In this document: positions 27,751 through 35,743 of the stretch, one piece after another
Layout of the letters: every line of letters begins with the position of its first letter
How positions within the stretch are numbered: the first letter of the stretch is position 1
From: Coriobacteriia bacterium
Lineage (GTDB): Bacteria; Actinomycetota; Coriobacteriia; Coriobacteriales; UBA8131
DNA length: 56,221 nt
Direction of reading: 5' to 3'
Assembly: GCA_009783245.1 (NCBI GenBank)
Contig: WRHL01000004.1
Location: 1-56,221, forward strand
Notes under the pieces: generated by a model
The model's database searches: none
Told to the model about the DNA's origin: nothing
The model's input: only the letters and a program-made list of their open reading frames with translations
Program-made: the position numbers and the translations under genes

Positions 27751-28090
27751 TCATACCAGCAAGAATACCCTCATGTCTTTTGCATATTGCAATCCTTGAA
27801 ACGGAAGTCCTAGCCTCCCTGGTAGCCACCCTAACCCCTTACCCAGTTTTAGCACTTTGTCCGCACCCAATACCGTCTGGGAGAAAATGAAACCGTTTTC
27901 ATCAAGGAAGCAGGCGGCGGTGTTGTCAGAGGTGTAGAGCCCCTTGTCGGCAACCATGGTCAGATGTTTAAGTCGTACCGACCTCGCATGTTTAAGTACA
28001 GGCATGAGCGCAAGGCACACCGCGACACTGTTATACAGCGACAGCCACCACTCTCGGTTCCAGCCTAACGGGAACTGATTCCTGGATTCA
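27751..28090 (-). pseudogene. Remnant of IS1634/IS4-like DDE transposase
   Basis: The open frame (about 110 residues) contains a WWLSLYNSVAVCLAL stretch and then LTMVADKGLYTSDNTAACFLDENGFIFSQTVLGADK, the VADKGL...FSQ region carrying the second catalytic Asp of IS1634-type transposases. Both ends are missing: the left side is cut where IS110 element 2 ends, the right side lacks the first catalytic region. Non-functional fragment. Confidence 0.65.
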
Positions 28091-28122
28091 GAATAGCAGT
28101 GGGCAGACTCTTGTTACTGCTC

Positions 28123-28779
28123 TTATGCTGGAGCCCTAAAGACTCCGATTTGCGTTTTCCCGTCTTCAAGATACACGGGTATCTCAACGAAGTTTTCATT
28201 TTGAACTCTTGAGAACACACGAGTAAGTAGGCCTCTAAGCTCTATACCCTCAGGTAGATCTGCGGCGTCAATGTTAAGAGATTCAGCTAGAGATATTCTT
28301 GCTTCTTCATCAACAGTCCACATGACTCCCGGTGCTGTTCTTTGTCCTACCATATAGGCTTCTGCGCTCTCATATGCAAGCAATGCGTTAACGGCACCAG
28401 TATTAACCTCAACATCAAGGTCTTCTGCCAGGAACTCAACAAGCAAAACAGAATCCCGTGCAATTTTATCGTTCATATATCTTTCTGCTTCTTCTGGGTT
28501 TGCGGGCGGCGGTGGAGTGTTTTCTATTACAGACCAGTATACGTAGCCAACTTCACCATTAGTGGCCATTACAGCAACTAGGTCTGGCATTTCCCCCCAA
28601 GGCGAGGCCTCGATAACGGTACCGTAGGTTAAACCGTCACTGTTCTTCTTGTATTCTGGTTCGCTGGCATCTGCTTGAGCAATTGAGGAGGCAATGAGAT
28701 AGCCTACAACTAAACAAGCAGCAAAAATCAGTGACACGAAACCAACCCACAATGCCCTTTCCATGCTTCTTGTAGCCAT
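28123..28779 (-). CDS. Membrane-anchored protein, paralogue of 22194-22883
   Basis: 218 residues. N-terminal transmembrane helix (WVGFVSLIFAACLVVGYLIAS), then KKNSDGLTYG, GEMPDLVAVMATNGEVGYVYW and the end VEIPVYLEDGKTQIGVFRA, matching the other copy. The middle regions differ, so the duplication is old. GAGGAG lies 7 bases before the ATG. It follows the secreted Trp-rich protein gene by 23 bp on the same strand, so the two likely form an operon; it may protect against, hold or sense that partner. Function unknown. Confidence 0.75.
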   Translation of the reverse strand: MATRSMERALWVGFVSLIFAACLVVGYLIASSIAQADASEPEYKKNSDGLTYGTVIEASPWGEMPDLVAVMATNGEVGYVYWSVIENTPPPPANPEEAERYMNDKIARDSVLLVEFLAEDLDVEVNTGAVNALLAYESAEAYMVGQRTAPGVMWTVDEEARISLAESLNIDAADLPEGIELRGLLTRVFSRVQNENFVEIPVYLEDGKTQIGVFRAPA

Positions 28780-28802
28780 TTTGAACTCCTCGTCTTTAAA
28801 AA

Positions 28803-29276
28803 TCAGTAAGCTGCCTCTGGCGGGGATTTATAGGTGTTATACCAGTGTGAGGTATAATCGTAGCCATCCCAATGCCGGGTTTCTCCCCAGCTAATCCAAG
28901 ATGAGCCACGCGTAACCTCTACGGTGCGCCAAACACTCCACCACGTTCCAGCGGGGGTAGCCGTTCCCTTATACACCCAGTCACTGTAGGCAAACACAAC
29001 GCCACTTGGGCTGCAAACAAAGGCTTTAGCTCCAAATTCTTTTGCGGCTGCCGCCCTGTTAGTCGGCCTTACCCATGTTTGAGCATCAGCCCATCCGTAT
29101 CCAGTCCACCACTCATACCAAGCAGTAATGCCAGCACATTGTGTGCAGTTCAGTCCATTTATTTGGCCAGTATCCCACCAAGCAGACTCTTGGTATGCAA
29201 AAGCTGTACCAACTCCAGAAAAAAGCCCTAAGGTTACAGCCAGAAATAGGGCTACCAACTTGCGCTTCATTTTCAT
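28803..29276 (-). CDS. Secreted Trp/Tyr-rich protein
   Basis: 157 residues with a classic signal peptide (MKMKRK, hydrophobic core, TAFA before residue 28). The mature 130 residues hold about 15 Trp and 10 Tyr, an extreme content, plus NCTQC and one further Cys. The aromatic residues are spaced in WxxW and YxxW patterns suggesting a beta-rich wall-binding or antimicrobial fold. GAGGGGAG precedes the ATG. It resembles lactococcin-972-like secreted proteins only in being small and Trp-rich; I cannot assign a family. The downstream membrane-anchored protein is the likely partner. Confidence 0.75.
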   Translation of the reverse strand: MKMKRKLVALFLAVTLGLFSGVGTAFAYQESAWWDTGQINGLNCTQCAGITAWYEWWTGYGWADAQTWVRPTNRAAAAKEFGAKAFVCSPSGVVFAYSDWVYKGTATPAGTWWSVWRTVEVTRGSSWISWGETRHWDGYDYTSHWYNTYKSPPEAAY

Positions 29277-30127
29277 AAAAGCTCCCCTCTCTCACTAAAT
29301 AGCATACCAGGCTAGTAGTTATGTCTACATATCACCGCCCAAACAACGCACTTCTACCTGTAAATAGCAAAACTCGAGAAACGGATACAAATGACAATGC
29401 CAAAAAGCCTGCTCCGTGAGTAACAGTAAAAAAGCACGTTGGCAGTAAATACGTTACACTAAACAACAATATAGCACTCTACATTGCGGTTTATATTCTG
29501 TCAAGTAATGCAACTATTTAAACATGGTCTGGCCAATTGCCAATCGGAGTGCAAATGAGAGGGTGCGTCTTTTGACCAACTTCTTCTTGTTCTCTCAAAA
29601 GTTTAAGCCCAAGACACGCGACAGTGGACGGGTGATACGCAGGCTTGACGAGCCTGCTACCCCCTGCAAGCGCGTGATGGCTTCAAGGCACATCGACAAG
29701 GCCACTAAAAGCTGTTGTCGGTGATGTTCGCTACACTCAATCCAGTAGAGCTCCACCGTTAGGTGACCAGATTGGTCAGCGAACTGTACAAGTTGGCAGA
29801 GATGTGAAGAGGGCCTGCTTTGCCTCATGTGGCATACCGAAGGCACCCTGTGCTGATACGGCAACAGCCGTATCAGCACAATATGACGCGGGCCACATGT
29901 CGCGTTTTCAGCAAATACCTTGGTGGGTGGCCGCGCGACACTGTTGACAGCAGCAGGGCAACCCCTCATAAGGGAGTAGTACAATAACCCTATTGCTCCA
30001 GTAAAGTAAAGGAGGGGGGCATCCCTTCGAGTAGATTAATCATGCCGAAACGAATCGGATTTCGAGTAGTTCCATGTATGACGCAATACGATATCTTGTT
30101 TCCCTTCGCATGCCTTTGGTCCTACCC
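29277..30127. other. Gene-poor region between secreted protein and dnaG
   Basis: About 850 bp, AT-richer at its left side (29300-29520). Two overlapping ORFs (29524-29724 plus, 29595-29984 minus) show no recognisable domain and are probably decayed sequence. The only clear structure is a hairpin at 29849-29880. Confidence 0.5.
29849..29880. repeat. Perfect 14-bp hairpin
   Basis: TGTGCTGATACGGC (29849-29862) and its exact complement (29867-29880) flank an AACA loop. It stands alone in a gene-poor region with no U tract on either side. It may be a remnant of a mobile-element end. Confidence 0.8.
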
Positions 30128-31969
30128 TCACTCTGTCTGGTATTTACGGCGTAGATCGCTCAGTTCCTGCTGCAGCTCTGCAATGTGCCTGAAAAGGTCG
30201 TCCCACTGTTCGGACTGCTGCTCCCTGTCCAAACGACGCAAGCGCGTATTCTCGTTGTGGATGGTTTGCTTAAGCTGCCCCTCCCGAATGCTGAACATCA
30301 GCATGCCTGCCAGGCGGGTAGGTGGTTCACCCGAGAAACCCGCCAATCTTGTGCCCGAGAGTACACTGGAGGCATCGGGCATCCGTGCGGTCAGCCTGGA
30401 GAGCATAACCTCTGGCTCATCCCCTGTATCCAGGGCGACCAATATCTTGGCAATGGCCTCATGCTCGGAAAGGCTCCAGCTGATGCGTCCAAAAGCCTCT
30501 ACCAGACGCTCGCGGACCTCTGGCTGCTCTATGAAAAGGAACAGCAACTCACACTCCAGGGCCGTAGTACGGTCCTTGATCTTCTCTGCTGGGGTGAACA
30601 GGGCTTTCTGCGGCTCTGTCTCTGTCTTCTCAACACTTGACAGCGCACTTGAGACCACCAAGGGTTTTGCATTCTTCAGGGCTGTCTCAATGGCGTCCTC
30701 TTCAACACCAAAGACATCCACCAGGTAGTTGCTGTAGTCCGCCGCAAGCAGGCTGCCTCTGACAGGCACCAGCAGCCGTACCACATCATCCAGCGCACGC
30801 GCACGTTGCTCCGGCTTCTCAAGATCCCAGGCCGTCAGACGGCGGTCGATGGCGAAACGCAGCAGCGGCACTGCAGCGTCCAGCACCTCCTGCATAGCCG
30901 CCTGGCCTTCGCTCGCACAGAAATCCGCAGGGTCCATCGCACCCGGCAACGTAGCCACAAACACGTCGGCCTTGCGGCCCCCCGTGGAAGCCGCAACTAC
31001 ATTGACCAGGTCGGCAGCTTTGTCCGCGGCACGCTGTCCTGCCTCATCGCCGTCAAAGAGCAGCACCACCTTCTGCGTGAAGCGAGCGAGCAACTTGAGG
31101 TGCTCAGGTGTCAGCGCTGTGCCTAATGTCGCAACGGTCTGCGTAAAGCCTGTCTTATGCATGGCAATGACATCGGTATACCCCTCCACCACCAACGCCA
31201 GGCCAGAGGAGGTGATAGCTGCCTTGGCCCTGTCAATGGCAAAGAGGTTGTCGCGCTTATGGAAGAGCAAGGTATCAGCGCTGTTGAGGTACTTGGGTTC
31301 GCCCTGCCCCAGGATGCGTCCGCCAAAGGCGATGGTGCGCCCCTGCAGGTCAGAGATGGGAAACATGATGCGGTTGAAGAAGCGGTCGCGCAGCTCACCG
31401 CGCTTTCCTTCAGGGACATAGGCGACATTCGCCTCGATCAGCTCGTCTTTGGTGAAGCCCTTCTTCTGGAGATGTCTCACCAAGACTCCCCTGCCTGGCG
31501 CATAGCCCAAGCGCCAGAGCCGCGGTATCTCGCCTCCCATATCGCGCTGCTTCAGATAGGCGCGCGCTGCATCGCTCTCAGCGGTTCGCACCCGCATCAA
31601 CTGCTGGTGGTAGAAGGTTGCCGTCTCCTCGCACGCGGCGAACAGCCGCGCCTTCTTGCCACGTGGCGCCTCGCCGCGCTCCTCAACAAGCTCGATGTTC
31701 TTTCGTTGGGCAAGCGACCTGATGGCATCCGGGAATTCGACGTTCTCAAGCTTCATGACAAACTTGAAGACGTCGCCGCCTTCGCCACAGCCAAAACAGT
31801 GGTAGAACTGGGATGCTGGGTCAACCTTGAAGGACGGGGTCTTCTCGTTATGGAAAGGACAGTTACCCCAAAACTCCCTCCCCCGCTGCTTGAGGACCAC
31901 GCGCTCGCCGATGAGTTCGACAATATCAGTCGCCTCGCGCACCCTCCTGATGTCATCCTCACCAATCAT
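30128..31969 (-). CDS. dnaG: DNA primase
   Basis: 613 residues. Zinc-binding domain: CPFHNEKTPSF and FYHCFGCGEGGD, with the CHC2-type ligands. Toprim core: VVEGYTDVIAMHK and LLFDGDEAGQRAA. The C-terminal third is the DnaB-interacting region and is more variable. The start at 31969 gives MIGEDDIRRVREATDIV, the usual N-terminus; ATG 31987 adds six residues. It is not followed by rpoD here. Synthesises RNA primers at the replication fork. Confidence 0.96.
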   Translation of the reverse strand: MIGEDDIRRVREATDIVELIGERVVLKQRGREFWGNCPFHNEKTPSFKVDPASQFYHCFGCGEGGDVFKFVMKLENVEFPDAIRSLAQRKNIELVEERGEAPRGKKARLFAACEETATFYHQQLMRVRTAESDAARAYLKQRDMGGEIPRLWRLGYAPGRGVLVRHLQKKGFTKDELIEANVAYVPEGKRGELRDRFFNRIMFPISDLQGRTIAFGGRILGQGEPKYLNSADTLLFHKRDNLFAIDRAKAAITSSGLALVVEGYTDVIAMHKTGFTQTVATLGTALTPEHLKLLARFTQKVVLLFDGDEAGQRAADKAADLVNVVAASTGGRKADVFVATLPGAMDPADFCASEGQAAMQEVLDAAVPLLRFAIDRRLTAWDLEKPEQRARALDDVVRLLVPVRGSLLAADYSNYLVDVFGVEEDAIETALKNAKPLVVSSALSSVEKTETEPQKALFTPAEKIKDRTTALECELLFLFIEQPEVRERLVEAFGRISWSLSEHEAIAKILVALDTGDEPEVMLSRLTARMPDASSVLSGTRLAGFSGEPPTRLAGMLMFSIREGQLKQTIHNENTRLRRLDREQQSEQWDDLFRHIAELQQELSDLRRKYQTE

Positions 31970-32023
31970 GCCAATAGTGTACCGCATGCCACAGTTTCAC
32001 GCGGGCAAACGGCAACTCGCTCT

Positions 32024-34489
32024 CTATTGCTTGTCGCGCTTGAGCAGGCCGCGCAGCCCAGCAATAAGCCGCCCGTTGAGCAGGTCGATAAGCGCATGCA
32101 TCATGCCAGCAGTGAAGGCGCCACCGGACATCATCACCATGCTACGCAAGGGCGTCTCGTAGATGACCGCATCCATCAGGCCCTCCATCTCCTGGCCCTC
32201 CAGCATACTGGTCGCCTGCGCCCGGATCTGCCGTATCATCACCCGCCCTATGAGCTTGTGTCTGATGTCGCCCAGTATGGTGTTCTGGTCGTAGCGTCTG
32301 GCACGCGCAGCGTCACGTTGCAGAGGCCGCCCGAGCAGCGCCTCAAACTGCTCGTCAGGGACTATTAGCGGCGTGGCCGTCAGGTCGAAGTAGGCCGCTG
32401 CGCGCTGCCGCAAATCACCAAGCGCCTCCTCCAGCCCGTCGCCAGCCACCAGCACCCTGGCCTCTAAACGCAGGTCGCGGCTGGATGAGCCAAGCGCGAT
32501 CAGGTAGCTGCCGCCCTCCCGCGCCCAACTGCGATGCGGCGCGTTGTAGTACGCAAAGGCGCGCTCATCCAGCTTCAGCTCAACCCGTGTGCTCTCACCT
32601 GGCTCCAGATAAATCTTGTCAAAAGCCCTGAGCTCCCGCTTCGCACGATAAACCCCGGACTCTCCGCCCTCCGCAACCTCATCGCGTCCCACGTAGAGCT
32701 GCACTACCTCTGCTCCCGCACAGACGCCCGTATTCCTAAGCGTGAAGCTCACGGCAAGCTCTCCACCGGCATACTCTGTAGCAGAAAGCCGCAGGTCAGA
32801 ATATGCAAAGCTGGTATAGCTCAAGCCAAAGCCAAAAGGCCAGGCCGGCTCGATGCCCACCGTATCATAGTAGCGGTAGCCTACAAACACACTCTCGCGG
32901 TACTCGGCGTCCTTGTCGGCATAGGTCTTATCAACGCCGGGGTACCAGGGGTGCGCGGGTGTGTCCGCCAGGGCGCGCGGCCAGGTCTCAGCAAGCCTGC
33001 CGCTGGGGCAGCTGCGTCCCGTCAGAATGTCGACTACACCACCGCCTCCAGCTTCACCGCCCAGGTAGCTGACTAGAAGCCCGCTCACCCTGTCAGCCCA
33101 GGGGGTGGTAACCGGAGCGCCCAGGCTGAGGATGACCACCGTCTTGGAATTGACGGCGGCAACAGCCTCGATGAGCCTCTGGTGGGCTGCAGGCAGGTCA
33201 AGACTGGGCCGGTCGAAGCCCTCGCTCTCGTATTCGTCGGGCAGCCCGGCAAACACCAGGGCCACATCGCATGCCTTGGCAAGCGCAACAGCATCATTGA
33301 TGAGCGCGTCATCCGGTTGGGCAAAGCGGGCAAGACTGTAACCTGGCTCAAAGTGCAAATCAAAACCCAGAGCCGCAAGCTCTGCCCAAGCGGTGTCCAG
33401 TTGCTGCGGGTTGACCTTGCTGCTGCCCGTACCCTGATAGCGCGGTTGCCTGGCAAAGGCGCCTATGACGGCAACGGAGCGCCCCGCATCCAGCGGTAGG
33501 ACAGCCTCCTCGTTCTTCAGCAGCACACAGCTGGCAGCGGCAGCACGGCGGGCAAGTGCATGATGGGCAGCGTAGTCGCAGACAAGTGCGTCGTTCACCG
33601 CAAGCGCTCGCAACACCAGCGCCACAATGCGCTCGCAGGCACGGTCAAGCTCTTCCTCTGCCAGGCGCCCCTCACACAAAGCTTCCAAAATGGCAGCGTC
33701 ATGAAAACCACCAGAAGAAGGCATCTCCAGATCCAACCCCGCACTCACCCCGGCAACCCGGTCATTCACCGCACCCCAGTCACTGACCACCAGGCCCTCA
33801 AAGCCCCACTCGTCCCGCAGTATGCTGGTCAGCAACTCCTTGTTGTCACTTGCATACAAGCCGTTGATAAGGTTATAACTGCACATCACCGTCCAAGGCT
33901 GGGCCTGCTTAACGGCGATCTCAAAGGCCGTAAGGTAGATCTCGCGCAGGGCGCGCTCATCCACCACCGAGTCAGAGACCATACGGCAGAACTCCTGGCT
34001 ATTGGCGGCAAAGTGCTTGAGCGAACAACCCACTCCCCTGCTCTGCACACCTGCTATCCACGCCGCGGCCAGCTTCCCAGACACCCAGGGATCCTCGCTG
34101 AAGTACTCAAAGTTGCGCCCACACAGTGGGCTTCGCTTGATATTGACCCCCGGCCCCAGCACCACCGACACACCTTGATCAAGAGCCTCCTTACCAATGG
34201 CCTCACCTATCTCAGCCAGAAGCCGTACATCAAAGCTGGAGCCAGTGGCACAGGCAGGAGGAAAACAGGTTGCCGACACACTCTGCGCCAGCCCAACATG
34301 GTCAACGCCCTCCTCCTGCCTGCGCAGGCCGTGGGGGCCATCGGTAACCATGATCCAGGGCAGGCCCAGGCGCTCCACTGCCTTGGTATGCCAGAAGTCA
34401 CTGCCACTCAGCAGGCCGACCTTCTCGTCCAAAGTCAAGGCGGCAACTAACTTTTTTACGTCCACACCAACCCCTGACATACGCATCAT
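32024..34489 (-). CDS. Glycoside hydrolase family 3 beta-glucosidase-like enzyme
   Basis: 821 residues without a signal peptide, hence intracellular. Visible GH3 pieces: MVTDGPHGLR, GPGVNIKRSPLCGRNFEYFSEDP, KHFAANSQE, and VVSDWGAV with the catalytic Asp nucleophile. The second alpha/beta domain contains GLPDEYESEGFDRP with the probable acid/base region. A fibronectin-III-like domain follows (YVGRDE, LEPGES). About 140 residues follow it and look helical, an added domain found in some gut-bacterial GH3 enzymes. Start chosen near ATG 34489; upstream codons run into the divergent gene. It probably releases glucose or xylose from beta-glycosides. Confidence 0.9.
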   Translation of the reverse strand: MMRMSGVGVDVKKLVAALTLDEKVGLLSGSDFWHTKAVERLGLPWIMVTDGPHGLRRQEEGVDHVGLAQSVSATCFPPACATGSSFDVRLLAEIGEAIGKEALDQGVSVVLGPGVNIKRSPLCGRNFEYFSEDPWVSGKLAAAWIAGVQSRGVGCSLKHFAANSQEFCRMVSDSVVDERALREIYLTAFEIAVKQAQPWTVMCSYNLINGLYASDNKELLTSILRDEWGFEGLVVSDWGAVNDRVAGVSAGLDLEMPSSGGFHDAAILEALCEGRLAEEELDRACERIVALVLRALAVNDALVCDYAAHHALARRAAAASCVLLKNEEAVLPLDAGRSVAVIGAFARQPRYQGTGSSKVNPQQLDTAWAELAALGFDLHFEPGYSLARFAQPDDALINDAVALAKACDVALVFAGLPDEYESEGFDRPSLDLPAAHQRLIEAVAAVNSKTVVILSLGAPVTTPWADRVSGLLVSYLGGEAGGGGVVDILTGRSCPSGRLAETWPRALADTPAHPWYPGVDKTYADKDAEYRESVFVGYRYYDTVGIEPAWPFGFGLSYTSFAYSDLRLSATEYAGGELAVSFTLRNTGVCAGAEVVQLYVGRDEVAEGGESGVYRAKRELRAFDKIYLEPGESTRVELKLDERAFAYYNAPHRSWAREGGSYLIALGSSSRDLRLEARVLVAGDGLEEALGDLRQRAAAYFDLTATPLIVPDEQFEALLGRPLQRDAARARRYDQNTILGDIRHKLIGRVMIRQIRAQATSMLEGQEMEGLMDAVIYETPLRSMVMMSGGAFTAGMMHALIDLLNGRLIAGLRGLLKRDKQ

Positions 34490-34613
34490 TTTGCCATCCG
34501 CGTCCTTAAATCGTGTTTCTAGCGCAACAGAAACCACTATACCGCTACTATAGGGGGTGAACAAAAATTCTGAACAATATGAACAGGAGCGGGAGGAGGC
34601 CGCGGTACCTTTG

Positions 34614-35591
34614 ATGCGCATTGTCTTCGACATAGGGGGCACCTTTTCCCGATATGCGAAGTTCGACGGTGGAACGCTTGTGTCGCGTGGGAAAATGCCC
34701 ACGCCAAACCATCTGCAGGGCCTCACTCCGCTGGAGATCAATCAGAGCCTGCTCACATTCATAGTCAAGGCAATAGGTGACGATAAACACAGGATCTCTG
34801 AGATTGGCATCTGTTTTGCCGGCCCTGTGTCCGCTGCCGGAAACATCCTGGCCAGCCCTAACATCCATGGAGCGAGGCTCGCACAGCCGCTCGACCTGCA
34901 GGGCGCAGTCCAAAAACTCACCGGCATCGCATCGGTGCGGGTGATCAACGACCTTTCTGCGGCAGCCTTCCGCTACATCGATACCTACCGCTCCTTTGAG
35001 CTGGTCACCGTCAGCACCGGTGTGGGGAATAAGGTTGTCATCGACGGGAGACTCCAGCTTGGCCCCGAGGGTCTTGAGGGCGAGCTCGGACACCTGCCTG
35101 CTTACCTGCCAGCGCCGCTGGATGCTGAGGTAAACGTGCCCTGTACCTGCGGCTTTGGAGCAAACCATATCAATGTGATCTCCTCGGGAAGAGGAATCGA
35201 AGAGGTCGCCAAGCAACTCAAGGAAGGAAGCCTGAAGGAGTCCTACCTGCAATCCATCATGCGCGACACCCAGATTATGACAGCAGAAAGCATCTGCCTG
35301 GCAAGCAGATACGATGATGACTTCTCACGCAAGGTCATCGATTTCTGCACCTATCCCCTCGCCCACGCCCTGTGCCTGACACTTACCTCGCTGTACCTGG
35401 AGAAGATCATCCTCATCGGCAGCGTCGTCTTCAACTGCCCCTATTACCTTGAATCCCTGATGAATAACATCCTTGCGATAGGCGTCTACAACTTCACGAC
35501 AGCACAGCTCCAGCAGAAGATCATCAAGGGCATCGCTGACGATAACAACGGGCTTGAGGGCATGAACCGCTATCTGGACCTACTGGTGTAA
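34614..35591 (+). CDS. ROK family protein (sugar kinase-like)
   Basis: 325 residues. The N-terminus MRIVFDIGGTFSRYAKFDGG has the ROK phosphate-binding motif, VRVINDLSAAAF holds the catalytic Asp, and STGVGNKVVIDG follows. The usual ROK zinc site, C-x-C-G-x-x-G-C, is reduced to CTCGFGAN: two Cys remain and the third is missing. No helix-turn-helix is present, so it is a kinase rather than a repressor. Divergent from the GH3 gene, so it may phosphorylate the released sugar. Start: ATG 34614; AGGAGG lies 14 bases upstream, so TTG 34611 or GTG 34557 are alternatives. Confidence 0.82.
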   Translation: MRIVFDIGGTFSRYAKFDGGTLVSRGKMPTPNHLQGLTPLEINQSLLTFIVKAIGDDKHRISEIGICFAGPVSAAGNILASPNIHGARLAQPLDLQGAVQKLTGIASVRVINDLSAAAFRYIDTYRSFELVTVSTGVGNKVVIDGRLQLGPEGLEGELGHLPAYLPAPLDAEVNVPCTCGFGANHINVISSGRGIEEVAKQLKEGSLKESYLQSIMRDTQIMTAESICLASRYDDDFSRKVIDFCTYPLAHALCLTLTSLYLEKIILIGSVVFNCPYYLESLMNNILAIGVYNFTTAQLQQKIIKGIADDNNGLEGMNRYLDLLV

Positions 35592-35689
35592 AGGCGCAGT
35601 TTACTAAGCTTAATGATAACCGCCTTTTGTATGGACAGTAAGGTTCCAAATTTTAGTAGACTAAAGACAGCACATCGACAGAGATTGAG

Positions 35690-35719
35690 AGGCCTGCCCC
35701 AAGGGACAGGCCTCCTTTT
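35690..35719 (+). terminator. Rho-independent terminator after the ROK gene
   Basis: AGGCCTG (35690-35696) pairs with CAGGCCT (35707-35713), with inner CCC/GGG pairs, and is followed by CCTTTT. The T tract is on the plus strand, fitting the ROK gene. Confidence 0.65.
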
Positions 35720-35743
35720 CGAGTTCAAGCTGTTGAGAGTTGC

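Noticed and set aside
29595-29984. Minus-strand ORF of 129 residues in the gene-poor region
   Set aside because: No domain, no good start signal and it includes a perfect hairpin; more likely decayed sequence. A transposase remnant was considered but no motif supports it.
31157-32368. Plus-strand ORF of 403 residues opposite dnaG and the GH3 gene
   Set aside because: It spans two convincing minus-strand genes and has no family features.
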